Positions 38,703 through 56,437 of a DNA stretch of 64,000 nucleotides are shown here, piece after piece. Source of the DNA: Tubiluchus corallicola (lineage: Eukaryota; Priapulida; Priapulimorpha; Priapulimorphida; Tubiluchidae); assembly GCA_030141605.1 (NCBI GenBank), contig JAQGDQ010000268.1:141305-205304 (forward strand). The letters run 5' to 3'. The notes under the pieces were generated by a model. The model was not told the DNA's origin and did not search any database. It saw nothing but the letters and a program-made list of their open reading frames with translations. Position 1 is the stretch's first letter, and every line of letters begins with the position of its first letter. Position numbers and translations under genes: made by a program.

Positions 38703-41100
38703 CCCTGCACGACTCTCCAGCGGGCAGCAGGAATATGAGAAATTAGTGCGTTAGCTATCGGCCCCTGCAGCTGCCATAATGGGCCATCGCGCATCAGTGA
38801 ACGAAAAAATATTATTCTCTCGTTATGCACAATTAGGATTGGTGTGTAAAATTAATGGTGATTTGGATGTGACAGTGTCATACTCTTTAATATAGTAAAC
38901 TTTTTGTGTCGGACTTGCGTAGTATTCTTTGATTACTTACCCGTATGAACCTATATAGATAAACATACTTATAGATATATTATTTTAAAACAATTCATAT
39001 TTGACATCTATGCGCTATAGTGTTGAGTAACTTGCTTCAACAAATACTGTTTTCAGTTTTAACAACTCCAGGGCAGTATCTCCTGACATTACCTAAGTTG
39101 CGAGTACGTGGACTGCTTTGTGCGGCAGTGCAGACTTTGGGACATCTTCAAAAACTGCTATAATCCATATGTGAAAAATCATGGGTGTGATCGCTTATTG
39201 ACGGTGTTGCAAACACATAAAGACAGGCACTTGCCTCTCCGGTAACCTAGCGTGAAATGAAGTAATCACTGTTGAGTAACTTGAAATTGACGCTGGCCTT
39301 GTGAATATGGTTTATTGCATTCGCATCTGTGGTTTGGATGCTTTCATGTGCTGTGTAATGTTGCAACTTGTGAAAAGAACAAACAGAAACTGTAAATTTC
39401 AATGACTGTAAGACTGTTTTTAAGCCAACAGTGAAACTACCTGTTTTTTTCCGAAGAGAGACATCCTGCCTAGTAGTCAGCTGTGATTGTAAATATCTGC
39501 TCTCTACAACGAGTGTTCAAAGACATTTTGCAGATGATCGGCCGTAGTTGTATAGTTAATCATATCCACACTTGGTTACGGTGCTCGAGACAAAACTTCA
39601 ATTTTTTAAATTATTTCTTACATTGAAACAAAATATCTTTGCACTACTTCGAATTGTTTGAGCTCAGATGCTGAAACGACTGCTTGAATATTTCTAATGA
39701 AGTTAGAGAAATTAGGTAAATGAAATGGCCACGAATTAGCGAAACTTAATCAATTGTTGGTTAGTGAGATTAGTAGCTTTATCTTACAGTTGCTTATATT
39801 TCATTTCATCTTAATCTCATGTAGTTTTTGAACTAGTGTTAGCCTGTTCAATTTCAAAAACTTGCCCCTTTTGCAAAATAGTGTTGCCAATTATAATGTC
39901 ATTTCATTCAAAGTAGAGAATAACTTCACCTAGTAGCTTTTATATAACAGTGTAAGCAGGAATTGGTAATTGCTAAACTCATAAATATATCATCGTCAAT
40001 TGCAAAATGGGCCGGATCATCTATTAGGCATAACACGCACAGTAGACAAGACTTATTAAAAGGGCACTAAAGCTTTTGGGCTTTGTAAATTTTCAAGTAA
40101 TGAAATTTTTTTATGGTACAGTGTTTGACATATAACTAGTAGCGTCTGAGAAACAGCTCCGTTTTGTAGTTACACATCAAACTATCAGAGCTGAATTTTC
40201 AGTCCTGTTAAATGCAGCATTTTATATTTCACAAGTGACCGATTAAATAATTACTGGATTTGAAATTAGATAGATATTAACAGTGTTTTGTTTAGAACAA
40301 TTTGCTTTAAAAAAATTAGTGCAGAGAGAATGAGAACTTTCTGAGCTGCTAAACGAATTTAACGGAGCATTTTCGCTATAAGATTTGTTACTAATCACCT
40401 GAGTATGTTTTATGGCATGTATTACAAATGTTGAATTTTTAATTACTAAAATATTAGAGCAAATTATTAGTGGACGGGAAAGAAATTGGTTTTCTAATTT
40501 AACAGTATGACTTTAAATTGATATAACAATGGGTGAGCGATTTTTTTACATCTAACAAATGGTAAACTTATTAATGGATTATTTGTTCACTATTGCCCTT
40601 GAATACAGCATAGAACTCTGGTTTGTGTATACTAAATAAATCAGTTGTTATAAGCACTGGAGACTGCTTATAAATGAAAATAATGTTAGTTCCATTTGTG
40701 TTCTTTAGAGGTATTTGCTAAATATAGTCTATGTGTACTATTGTTGATATGAGTACAATCGACAAAAAGCATTAAAAATTGTTAAAATTATCACGTGTTG
40801 GAAGTTTTTAACTCTGTTATACGTTTTTGGTACAAGAGCAATTTACATAGTTGTCGCTGGCACTGCAGTTAAAAGTCAAACCCTGACAATTTCTATTATA
40901 GTGAATTGACTGAATTCCCTAGGCCTACCAACAGTTGATGCCAGAATCCTAGGAGTGAACTGTAGTATACATATTCCCAATCAGAAGTCAAACAGCAAGG
41001 GTAGCTGATTTGATGACCAATTGGTAGCTACCCTTTCTTCTCACCCCCCCCCCCCAACTCTTTCCTTTATGCATAATTTATCCTGATTAGTTAATAACTA
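38703..41100 (+). other. Probable YTHDF 3' UTR and intergenic DNA
   Basis: AT-rich DNA with no recognisable exon. An AATAAA occurs near 40635, but there is no basis for fixing the transcript end. Confidence 0.35.
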
Positions 41101-41553
41101 CAGTAAACCTCGGATATAAGGGACACCTCCGGACCAGAAAATATCGTCCCTTATAGTCGAAGTTGAGTCAGACCTAGGGTGTATCTAGATCTGTACTTTT
41201 ACCCATATTTTTATGGATTATTGCTACACATTCAGTGCAAACTGCATGTAGGAAGCTCCTTCAGTGATGCGAGATGTATGTGACACCGGAACCGAGCCGT
41301 TCGAAGGCCGAGTTTGTGAAAAATTGAGGTTTAAAATCTATCAAGTTCGCTTTGATCATAGGGTCCCTTATATGCGAGGTAATTTACCTGGGTTTCTATT
41401 ACGCGGGACCTGAAGATATCGTCCCTTATAACAAAAAGTCCCCTATATCCGAGTACCTTATATACGAAGATTTTTACATAGGAAAAACGTTACGAAAAAT
41501 CGGGACCGGTGGTGGTCCCTTATAAGCGAGTACCTTATACCCGAGGTTGACTG
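41101..41553. mobile_element. pogo/Tigger-like MITE, 453 bp, TA duplication
   Basis: The left end 'cagtaaacctcggatataag' is preceded by TA (41099-41100). The right end, reverse-complemented, is 'cagtcaacctcgggtataag' and is followed by TA (41554-41555). Inside, 'gtcccttata' and its reverse complement recur many times (near 41145, 41363, 41422 and 41515), giving a multi-arm fold. There is no transposase. This is the best-preserved element of its kind here. Confidence 0.85.
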
Positions 41554-41555
41554 TA

Positions 41556-43183
41556 TAACAATAATAGCCTATTTGTATTCTGGTGCAAATGAGGAGATAA
41601 ATAAAATGTTTATGTCTATGTCATGTTCTGCAGAAATTCTTCTTCTGTCTGCCTTTGTCGATTGTAGTGACTTAGTTTATGTTTATGTAAGATCAACAGT
41701 GAAAAAGCGTAGCTTGTTGCCTGAATTTATTTAAGGAAGTGTGACATGCCCCTTAAACTAATATTGTCTCGCCTAACTTTTTGAGTTGCCACGTCATTCT
41801 CACACCGAGGTAGTGTTGTGATCAGCCAGTTTTCATCTGCAAGTTTGGCTCATGTTCATTGGCTACTATTGTTTCCCTTTACATATGCCACCGAATAGGG
41901 TAGGTTAGTGACTTCATCATCACTATAAGCAATTTTTTAAATAATTTTTTCTATTGTGTTTCTAGTCTCCATTTGTGTCCTTTGGTTTTCCAAAAGGGAG
42001 CTCTTCCCATCATTCTGTTGAAACATTTTCCATAATGTTCACTTCAAGTTCACCAACATGATGTAGACCAAGCTATGATGGGAAGTGTTTTGCTGTTGCT
42101 CATTCATCAATCACCTTTGACATTTGGGCTGTGATCTCTTACTAAAATTTCTTCATTCTCTGACTTAATACAGTTACCCTGCTTTGTAAAGTATTGATGT
42201 GTAGTATTGTAAAGTTTACCGAGATTCGTGCACACAAATATTTGATAGGTAGCCCAGAAACCTAAAAAATTAGCATTAAATATGCCTATCGACTGTTCTT
42301 TCATCAGGAGAAAGGCGAGGACATCATGTGATCTTTGCGGCCAAAGTTAAGCATCACAGAACCTGGCCAATAAATGGATGACTGAAAATTAAAAACTTCT
42401 CCAGAGTGGTTTTGCCTTTTGTACTAACTCTGTCCATTTAGCTCATTGGGAGAGAATTTAAATAAACATGACTAAAACCCCTCTATCTGTTCATTATAAT
42501 TATCATGATCTTACAGGATTACCTTTGGTAATCAGTGTGGCTCTGGTATCTACATAAGCTTTCTGAGCTAGATTACTACTTTTCAGAGTGGCTAACTAAT
42601 ATTTGTGTTGAACGCAAAGTTAATGCCTAATGTGAAAACTGGCAACAGGAACCAAGCAACGCTATGTCAAAGGTAAAGTTTCATTTTTTACGAACAAAAC
42701 TATATTCACTAAAGTTGAAGTGAGCTGAGTAGAAAAGGCTATGCAGTACATTTTGCTATGGAGAACTATTATGTGATGTTCAGTTATTTTAATAGTTTAA
42801 CACACGCGATTTATTGTATTTGCTGCTTATGTATTTGGGGTATGTGTACAAGTAGTTGCTACTTTGCCTCCACAGCTGACATGCTTGACTTCTGGCCTAC
42901 ACTTGCACCTAGCGTCACAAAAATCTTTTCTCTGTGAGAACGAACAGCTGTTAGGCTGAAAAAACATGGGTGTAAAATCGTATAGCCCTATCTGTAGACT
43001 TCGATAATACAACTACTCTCCCCTATGTTTATTTTACTAGAGCAATAAGTAATTAAATAAAAGTGTCGCAGATAATAATACAGTAATTTATTATTTGGTT
43101 GTTGGTTAGACTCTAATTAGTAATTACTTCTTGTTCAGCTGAATTCCAATAAAAGAAAGGTTAAGAGCCACGGTAAGGGTAAC
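41556..43183. other. Intergenic, nothing recognised
   Basis: No exon, RNA gene or transposon end could be supported. Confidence 0.4.
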
Positions 43184-43221
43184 AATGAAGCGAATCGATG
43201 ATGATAGGCCTCATAAGAGGT
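43184..43221 (+). other. Candidate 5' exon with short upstream ORF (SDR gene)
   Basis: An ATG at 43184 opens 'MKRIDDDRPHKR' and runs directly into a strong donor 'gtgagt' at about 43220. A matching acceptor 'tttttttcacgcag' ends at about 43321, just before the SDR start codon. Joining the two gives a short out-of-frame upstream ORF ahead of the SDR ATG. It could be the 5' UTR exon of the SDR gene, or the first coding exon of another gene whose remaining exons I did not find. Confidence 0.35.
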
Positions 43222-43361
43222 GAGTAAAGATATCAATGTTTACTGATATTGATAATCCAAGGAAACAAATGCCTTGTGCCGTAATGTACTTCAGCCGGAA
43301 AGTTCACGTTTTTTTCACGCAGACTTGGTAGGTAGCGCATTGGGATTTCTGCTACAAGATC

Positions 43362-48125
<4,764 letters not shown>

Positions 48126-48474
48126 AAGCAAACAAGCGAATACTTGAAATTTAAAATAATTCTGTACTAATTTTGACTTGGTATTTCTGAATCTGCTTTG
48201 TATTTCTCTTGTTTACCACTATAGCAAATTGCAGCATTAAAATTTAAATCATTTTTTAAAAAAAATCGTATTATTGCAAAATTCTTATTAATTATTTCGT
48301 TATTAACACTTTATTATTTTAATTATTTTTAAATATATACATTTATTGCACAGATATGGCAATTTAAAACACATAATTAAAGTAAATTTATTATGTGAAT
48401 CAATAAACAACAGGGTCATCAGCCCAGTAATATGTGTAAAGAAATCAGGCAAATGGATTTTTAATAATACAAAC

Positions 48475-48575
48475 TGTGTATGTACGTGCGGACGCAGTGG
48501 AAACATGTGGATACATACACAGACTTTCCTGTCCGCAAAATTTGTTTCCACAACATCCGCACTCATTTCATACAA
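48475..48575. repeat. Nested inverted repeats with GCGGACGCAGTGGAAA
   Basis: A perfect 11-bp inverted repeat 'ctgtgtatgta'/'tacatacacag' encloses 'gtgcggacgcagtggaaaca'. A second inverted copy follows at about 48545-48568 (reverse complement 'gtgcggatgttgtggaaac'). A further direct copy, 'gtgctgacgcagtggaaa', lies near 49690. These may be ends of an unclassified DNA transposon that carried the MADF fragment at 49480-49619. Confidence 0.45.
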
Positions 48576-49479
48576 TACGTCATGAACGCGGCAAAAATTT
48601 TAGCCCGAAGTTCTAAGATAAAACTTTCCAGAAGAAATGAACTTTTTATTTTGCTTCAATGATTAAAGAAAAAGGCAAGTGGCGATGCAGGAAGTGACAA
48701 CATCGTTTTTTGGTTCACCCAATATTAGAAAATCGTGAACCCCAAGGCGGATATCATGATTTTTGCAACAAGTCGTAATGGGCAAAGAAAAGTACCTAAT
48801 TTATTTGAGAATCCCACATGCAACCTACCAAATTTTACTTGATTAAATTTTCGGGATTGTATTTCACCTGAACAGCGCCTTGTTGTTAGGTTAAGGCAAA
48901 CAAAGCCAGCAACTAATTAACTGTATCTTAACGGGAAATTATTATTAAAATTTTGACACTTATTATACGTGTACAATATATAGAAAGCCTGCAATAAAAA
49001 CTTGGATAGTGTAGAATGAATTCAGCAACGAGTACTAGACAAGCTTTCATGAAGTACTATGATGCAGCTCTCGTAACAGCAAAGTACTGGTCGACTTTAA
49101 TTTGGCTATTTTTTACTTGGTGATGAAGTCAAACAGTCGAAGTTTCAACGAAATCTTGTGCAAAACTCTATTTTGCACGCCATATATTGCAATTTTTGCA
49201 GCATGTTTTCCATTGGAATTTAAATAGACTCGTTGTATTCAATTATAATAAAAGAGCAACTTTTATTATACAGCTAATTGTGTTTTAAGCTGATAATTTT
49301 CTCCATTGTAACAATACAATTACGCAGTGACATTTTCAGGACAAAGTCGAAGTATTGTGGCAATAACCTATGTAAATATATAGGCGAATAAATTTTTAAA
49401 AATGCATAAATGACTAAATTGCAAAATCAGGCCTAAATTTACAGGCCTAACGTTTACTTAATAAAAAAACTAGACATAT

Positions 49480-49619
49480 TTCACCTTTACTATTAGCTTC
49501 AAAGGCCATTTCGACCCACAGCTGCCTTGTAATATCTCTGTGGCTATATTTTAGGGATTACTTTTGTCATACAAAGCAGGTCTAATCTCCACAGCATGTA
49601 TGATGTGTTCGTCCTCCAT
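49480..49619 (-). pseudogene. Broken MADF-domain ORF
   Basis: From the ATG at 49619 the minus strand reads 'MEDEHIIHAVEIRPALYDKS', the typical start of a MADF (Myb/SANT-like) domain. A stop follows two codons later in this frame. The next frame immediately continues the domain with 'KYSHRDITRQLWVEMAFEAN', so a single-base frameshift divides the domain. MADF proteins are DNA-binding regulators, and related Myb/SANT-like proteins are the accessory ORF of PIF/Harbinger transposons. No nuclease ORF was found nearby. It is a pseudogene unless the frameshift is a sequence error. Confidence 0.6.
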
Positions 49620-50229
49620 TATAAAAACGTTCGCACAAAAAATGACTTGGCGATTAAAGTGCAGAACCGTGCGTGCACGTGGCTTTCCGTGCTGACGCAG
49701 TGGAAATGACGAACACGTAAAACAATTATTAAATAATTTGCAAAGGCTGTTGCTTCAATTTTTCCGTTTGACGGAAAAGTCCGTGTCTGTACGGCACTTT
49801 TCTAACTGCGGAAAACAAGGAGCTACTACAGAACATGCAGTTTGTTGCGAAAACTCTAGAGGAATAAAAAAATAAGTATAGTAGACTAGGCACTCTTTTA
49901 ATTACAATCAGTAAAATCGTTTAGAGACCATGTAATCAAGAGAACCAGGTAGTATTTAAACGAAAACGTAATAAACAGAAAGAGTGATACGATGGACGTC
50001 GATATTCTAAATAGCAACTTCGTCTGCCACTTCAAATTGCTACAAAAATAAAATAAAATAAAAATAAGAAAATATAACGATGATCACCAATTAAAATTTA
50101 GCCCGGAAATTGTTGTATCGTATTTATGCCATAATTTTATTTTTTGCTTGACCATTGATTCAATAATTCCTTTATTAATTTTAACCGGAGTTCTCATTTG
50201 TTTAAGGAATTACAATATTCATAGTTTCA

Positions 50230-50870
50230 TATTGCTATCATTTTTGCTTTTGTTTTCCCACGAATTCAGTTTCTTGAGTTAAATTCAAATTTTTGTTTTC
50301 TATGTTAATTTAAATATTGCTTCATCTCATTTGCCATAATAATTATTTATTTGTTGTTGCCAGTTGAATTACTCATTTAAATTCATTACGTTAATTTTTC
50401 CCTAGTTATCATCTTTATTTTTTATGCTGATCATTACTACCTTGTCGATACATGTCATTTCATATAATTTTCTTATAGGGGTGTTTGACCTGGTGATGAT
50501 TTACAATTTCCACGGTTTGACATTGCTTCATTCTTTTTTCTTTCATTCTTGTTGGATTGAGTTTCTTGGTTTATATTCACATTCTTTGTTTTGTTTTTGT
50601 TGGTCTGAATTGAGTCCCTTGATTTAAATTAAAGTTTTTTGCTAATTTAAATTTTGTCACATTTTATTTAATTGCCATATTTATTTACTGTTTCTAATCT
50701 CAAACTCATTTGCAGTTGCTATCTCAATTTTTTCCAAGTTATTTTTATTTATTTATTTTTTTACAAATTGTTTATTATTATTCATTTGTACATACCCACT
50801 TGACAGGTCACTTAACTTTCTTCAAATTTGGATAGGGCCCGGGTGGTTGACCTGGTGACCGTTGTTTTTT
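50230..50870. repeat. Two-copy degenerate direct repeat, about 360-bp period
   Basis: Copy A (about 50236-50500) and copy B (about 50560-50865) share the order: 'gagtttcttg..ttta', 'taatttaaat', 'atttgccata', 'tttgcagttg'-like, 'tttttcc.agtta', and a closing 'ttgacctggtga' (about 50486 and 50849). After copy B the sequence runs to a tail 'ttgcttacttacttactc' (about 50955), resembling a retroelement 3' end. Confidence 0.5.
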
Positions 50871-50979
50871 TTTGCCACCCAGTCTCTTTCCTCTTTATTA
50901 TAGTTTTTTGCTTTGTTTATTTTTATTTTGAATAAATTTAGAGACAAATAAGTTGCTTACTTACTTACTCTGATGAAAA

Positions 50980-53470
50980 GAATTATTGCTTTTGCACACT
51001 TAGGTTGTGCTGATCTTGGTCAAAGTGAAGATTGAACAGGAGCCGGCGGACAGCTGACAGCATAGATAATAATATTACTAACGTAATCTCGTAGTAATAT
51101 AGATATCTATGGCTGACAGTATTCGGTAGAAGTTGGTTATTTTTGTTGTAAACAAGTCACGAAGTTAGGACCAATAGTTGCCCGCGAGTATTGAGTGACT
51201 TAGTTGATTTGATTTATTGTGTTGATTTGAGTTATTACTTATTTAAATTTGATAGTTATTATATATGAAAACATAAAATAATACGTGATTATTACGAAAG
51301 TAGCACGAAGTATATGTTGTTGTCAAGCATTTTGTCGAAGGAAGTTCAAATTTATTGTTTTTCCTACGATATTAATTTTTTATTAATAACGTGCAGTTGT
51401 TAGCTTCTCCATGCAGTCATATCTAATCTTATTCGATCGGACCTGTGTTACACATTTCTGCCTGTTGACCAAACATAACTATAATCTGTTATTTCAATCG
51501 GTGCTGTTTCGGTAGTTCAGCCAAGTATCATCCAATTTGCTTTTGAAAAAGAAGTCATAAAACTTGCAAAAGCCACATTCTCTGAGAGATTGTTATATCT
51601 ATGCACGACCTACGAGCTGGTAAGTTATATCTTGTACCAGGGCGTCTGTACTTTTTCCATTGAATGGTTTAGTGGTGCTAACCTATAGCTAGCACTGAAC
51701 ACACCACTCTCGTTGTACTTTTAAATTTGCTTAAAAATTTAAATTTAAAAGCTTGCAAAAATATTCAAAAAAGAAATCAATTGACCGCAGTATAGTATCA
51801 CCATTCAAAATCTTATATGCATTTACTATCTCGGCAATGGTGGAAAATCTTACATGTATTCCAGGGACTGAAAGTTGGTGTCCCAGTGATGGACCAAGCC
51901 AAGAGATTTATGCATCTAGTATCGAGATATTTGTGTGTGTGGGGGGGGGGAGTGTTGCAGCAAAGGGCCATGAAGATTTTAAAATCTTAGCTTCTAAAAT
52001 GTGAATTTTATTAGAATTTTCACCACTTACATGCATTCCCCATTGGTAATATAGCTGTTATCTTCAAATTATTGATAATTTTTTTCATATGTTCATATAC
52101 TTACTTGTCTCAGTCATATAATAGTGTATTTTTTATTTAAAACGTAAAACGCGATAATTATTATAACATCGTTCTTTCGGGGAATGCAGGACGCGGCCAT
52201 GTTTTGCCACCGCTCTTTCGGCCAGGGTTGTCAATTTGTATGAGGGTCACTATATTGGAAGCTGAAAAGTGTGAAATTTTCCGCCAAATTGGTGTATTAA
52301 CGGCCGAGTTGTATGGTCGCGTTTACCATAATTATCAGAACATACACATCATGATACAAAAAAGAGACTATACAATAATCGATAATTATATGATAATTTA
52401 GTAATGTGAAACTAAAAAACAAAGCGTGAAGAATGTGCATGGAAAAGAATTTAAAACATTACTGCTAACCAGTGGAAACTAAAAAAGCTGTGATTTCAGC
52501 TGATTTTAAATATTCCATAATTCAGCTTTAAACCTTTACAAAGTTTTAAAAAAAAATCTGAATTTTTTTTTTTTAATTTTCCTCCCTCCCTACTGACATC
52601 TTTTGAGCTCATGAGATAAGACAGAAACAAATTTTGTTTTGTGGTCGGCCCAAATCAATGAGTCGCAAGATAAGTGTGTTTGAATTATTATGTAGTGAAA
52701 TTTTAGTACTTCTAATTGTTAGCGCTTGAAAGTTAGCTATGCTGCTGCTAATTAATATATCATCTTTATAATAGCAAGCGTATTTATAGAACGAACGAGG
52801 TCGTTACTATGATGGTTCAGTTTCCGCGTAATTATTATGCACGACATTACACCTGCAAGTTTTGTCCGCTGGCCCGCTGCCAAGTTTTTGAGTACGACAT
52901 TATACGTAGTTACAAGTTGCAGCATATGCAAGCGCACACAAAACAAATGTTACCTCGAGTTATACAATAATAATACCTACAATAATTACGTTGTAACTTT
53001 GATGGTTATTAGACAGTAGAACAGCTTGCCTTTTTTATTAATAAACAGAGAAAGAGAGGAAAACATCGAAAGTTTTTCTGTATTGAACTTTTGAGAAAAA
53101 TACTTTAAGAAAAAATTGTGTCCCTCTGCCAGAAGAAGTGTCCCGCGGACTATGTCCGCCAGTCCGGTATGATTTTCCAGCCCCTCATCTCGGTATGTCT
53201 TTGTTCTAGAGAAGACATAGACAATAACTCATTTTTGTGCACTAAGCGAAGACAATGCTTCTCAATTGCTTCGAGGCATTGAATATACATAATATGGGCT
53301 ACTGCTGCGACCATACAACACCAGCATGTTCCAACAAAGGATGTACCAAACTTTTAAATAAAGGCAAAGTGACAGAAGAATCTCTGTTGATAACGATTGA
53401 TTTTATACGTCTAATGGCTTATTTTTTTATTCGGCAATATGATCATTAAACTTTAAATCATTAAACACAA
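50980..53470. other. Intergenic, no supported gene
   Basis: The stretch contains a G9 run near 51940 and short frames (for example 53255-53449, Cys-rich 'CCDHTTPACSNKGCTKL') that match nothing I recognise and lack splice context. Confidence 0.35.
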
Positions 53471-54176
53471 TGCACTCCTAGGTTTTAAAGCTGGGAACCT
53501 TACAGACAATTTTATCGTTTATTACATAACTATAACCAATATGACTTCTTATTCGTAACAGTGCACACTTAACAGGCATCAGTTGCAAAAGCCATTGTTC
53601 AGACCATATTTTAAACAGAATTAAGGTTTTTAACTTATACGGATGTCCCATAGTTCTTATGTGATAAATTGTTCTTATCTCTTTGCAGGAAGTATGCTGT
53701 ACATATAAAGCCATATGCAAATTTATGCACTTCTATAGCCTGTCTGGACCACATATTAAACAAACAAACTATCCTGGTTGTCCCATGAAGAACTCCTTAA
53801 TTCAGCTTCTGATCATTAACAAATCATGAGAAAACATGCTGCTATATCCATTCTCCAGATGTAGCCTAATTAACACAACAAACAACAGTTTTAAGGTCAC
53901 TTTAGTGATTTCCATTCAAGAACTCTTCCGATTAATCCAAGTATTTTATTAGCCTTACCCACATGAATTGCTACATGTCTTCAAGGTCAATACACTTTCA
54001 CACCCAAATCCCTCACTAGTTTAAGTCTCCATGTTTCATTCTATGGTCGAAGAATGTGTTGTAGTAACCAATATGCATCAGCTTACATTTGCTGGCATTA
54101 AAACCAAGCTGCCATGTTTCTGCTCATTCTGTTAAAGTGTTCAAATCCTGTTACTCTATATGTGTGCTTCAAACTA

Positions 54177-54757
54177 CGTTATGATGCTTCAAAGTAAAAT
54201 GCACCAACAATTTGGTCAAATGTCATTTTTAAACCTTTTTCTTAAAAACAAATGCTGAATATATTGCACTCTGATATTCTAGCATCAAATTATCGAGAAA
54301 GTCTTCAAAAAATACTAAAAATTTAATTTTGTAACCCCGTACCCACTTTTCTGGCTAGAAACTAGTACTGCAATTGCTAAAAAGCTAGTGGAAGCATTCA
54401 TTTTGCTTCTGTTTTTTTTTGTTGCCAAGCCCAGATCTTTGTCAGGGAGAGCCACCTACTCAATTTAAAGATAACTTCAATGTGTTCTTGCAAAGATCCA
54501 TAGCAACCAACTTTTGTGCGCTTATTAAGTGTTTTGTACAAACATGACAATGGCTAACTTTGACAGGGATTTTCTCAAGCTTATGTTTTTCAATGTGTAG
54601 CCTGCACTTCAACTTCAACGTGGATTATCTCAACTTAGAAATAACAAAGAACGATGAGCTTGGTATCAAGATAATCCTCATGAAATGGAGATTCAGGATA
54701 TGTGAATAATTAGAAAGCTTAATTGCCAACTTATGGACGATTTTACTGTGCAAGCAC
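54177..54757 (-). mobile_element. Dispersed repeat R1, copy 2, inserted in the LINE
   Basis: Reverse complement of 18731-19356, with homology along its full length and small indels. CpG sites in copy 1 tend to read TG or CA here. It sits inside the reverse transcriptase remnant of the LINE, so it arrived after that LINE. Confidence 0.78.
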
Positions 54758-54772
54758 ACACACACACATATA

Positions 54773-54810
<38 letters not shown>

Positions 54811-54830
54811 TGCGTGCGTGTGTGTATATT
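54755..54830. repeat. (CA)n(TA)n(TG)n palindromic microsatellite
   Basis: CA, then TATA, then a long TG run that passes into GCGTGC units. The arrangement is self-complementary and directly abuts the end of R1 copy 2. Confidence 0.92.
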
Positions 54831-56437
54831 TCAAATTAAAAAGGCTCCCAGTTCATCCTGCGAAAAATGTAGATAATAAAATACGTGTATACTGTCGGCT
54901 GTTGCTCTGTTCAATAATAAGCATTTTCATAAATTGTGAAATACATTTGTAAACTTGTGCTAAATGTTTTTATGTGAATAATGGAATAATGTATAAGCCA
55001 TACTTTTCTGTTCATTGTAACACTCAAGTGCATTGTTTTATTTAAGTCTTGGATTCATCTGCAAACCTGAGTAGGTCATACTTCACAACCACGGGTATGT
55101 CATTTACGTTATTAACGGCACAGGACTCAGTGTGCTTCCTTTTGGAATCCCCGATGTGACTTGTGACCAATCAGATTCAACACCATTAAGTGCTGTGGAC
55201 TCCCGGTGTCCCTTCAGTAACTGACGAATCTGTGTCAAAAACTTACCTTCTAATCTGTAACTTTGTAGCTTAATAGGAAAGTTTTTATTTGGGACAGAAT
55301 CAAATGATTTCGCAAAGTCAAGCTATAGTATATCTAGAGGACTGTCTTCATCAACAGCCATAGTCCAAGCATGTAATGCTTGTTCGAAAATTCGTGTTGG
55401 CAGTCTGATAATAGATGGTTCATCGTCATAAAGCAGTACATCTCTCAGAATTGACACTATGACAACATACACATATGAGGCTTATACACCTGTAGTTTCC
55501 AGAATCATTTTTCTTTCCCTTCTTATACATAACTGTCACAAGTGCTTCCTTCCAAAATTGAGGTTATCGTCCCTCCTCCAACGATTACTGAAAAGGTTCA
55601 CTAAGAATCCCTGGATGTAGAAAGTCAGGACCTGCTGACTTCGAAATGTTGAACTTCTTTATCTTTTTTAGTACAGCTTCAGGACCAGGAGTGATCTGCT
55701 ACTGGAAAGACTTTTTCTGGTGGAATCACAGACGAAATATCATTTAACATTGCCTAGTAAAAGCATTACAATGTTAATGATTTGTTCAATAATTGAACTT
55801 CTCTGAATTATTAGTCTAAGCAGTTCTAGATACATCTCTCAAGTCTCCAATTGTAGTTCTAGTTCTTGTTTTTAATTTGCTGTCTGCATATGCAAAGAAA
55901 GTTGGGGGTTTTGTTTAGTCTCCAGTGCAATTTCTTTTCCTTACTTCTTCGTGCTCGACAATATTCTCTTTTGGCTCTATTTCTGCTCTAGCATAATTTA
56001 AGGCATCTGAATTGCTGCCGGACAAAAGATTAGTTAAGTACCTGGCTGGACTTGTAGTCACAATTATGATAAGCGGAAAACGATGATGAAAAACCAAAAA
56101 AGTCACCTAGTCAAACTGAGCAGAAAAGACACGACATCCGGAAAGTTGCACTTACTTTAATGTTTGGAGAAATGTTAGAAAGTTTCAGTAATAAAAATAT
56201 GATAGACAACTTGTGTAATTAACATTGTTATGTTGTTCTTGGATGCCTTTTCATTTAAATAATAAGCAGGACCACCTTTCAAAATGAGTTACTTTGGAGG
56301 TTTCATATTTATTTCCCTGTTAGTGTGTTCTAAATAAAAAATAATAATTACTATTTTCAAAAAAGCAATTTACTTTGTAATGTATTTATAAAAATTTATT
56401 GTTATTAATGTAGTTGTGATTCAGTGTTGTACCAAAA

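Larger units (their letters stand above)
53480..56106 (-). pseudogene. Decayed CR1/L2/Rex-like LINE, interrupted by repeat R1
   Basis: Frameshifted fragments of a reverse transcriptase ORF are ordered along the minus strand. 'YARAEIEPKENIVEHEEVRK' lies at about 56000; 'KSAGPDFLHPGILSE' at about 55620; 'FWKEALVTVMYKKGK..NYRCISL' at about 55540; 'LDFAKSFDSVPN' at about 55310; 'SGIPKGSTLSP' at about 55150. A degenerate catalytic box 'RFADES' (expected FADD) lies at about 55070, 'LNTLTEWAETWQLGFN' at about 54130, and 'RDLGV' with 'KANKILGLIGRVLEW' at about 53960. Stops and shifts are frequent, so it is inactive. Repeat R1 plus a microsatellite (54177-54830) splits it between the active-site box and the 'WAETW' region. 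Confidence 0.8.

Noticed and set aside
53255-53449. Small Cys-rich ORF 'CCDHTTPACSNKGCTKL'
   Set aside because: The spacing fits no zinc-binding family I know, there is no signal peptide, and no splice partners were found.
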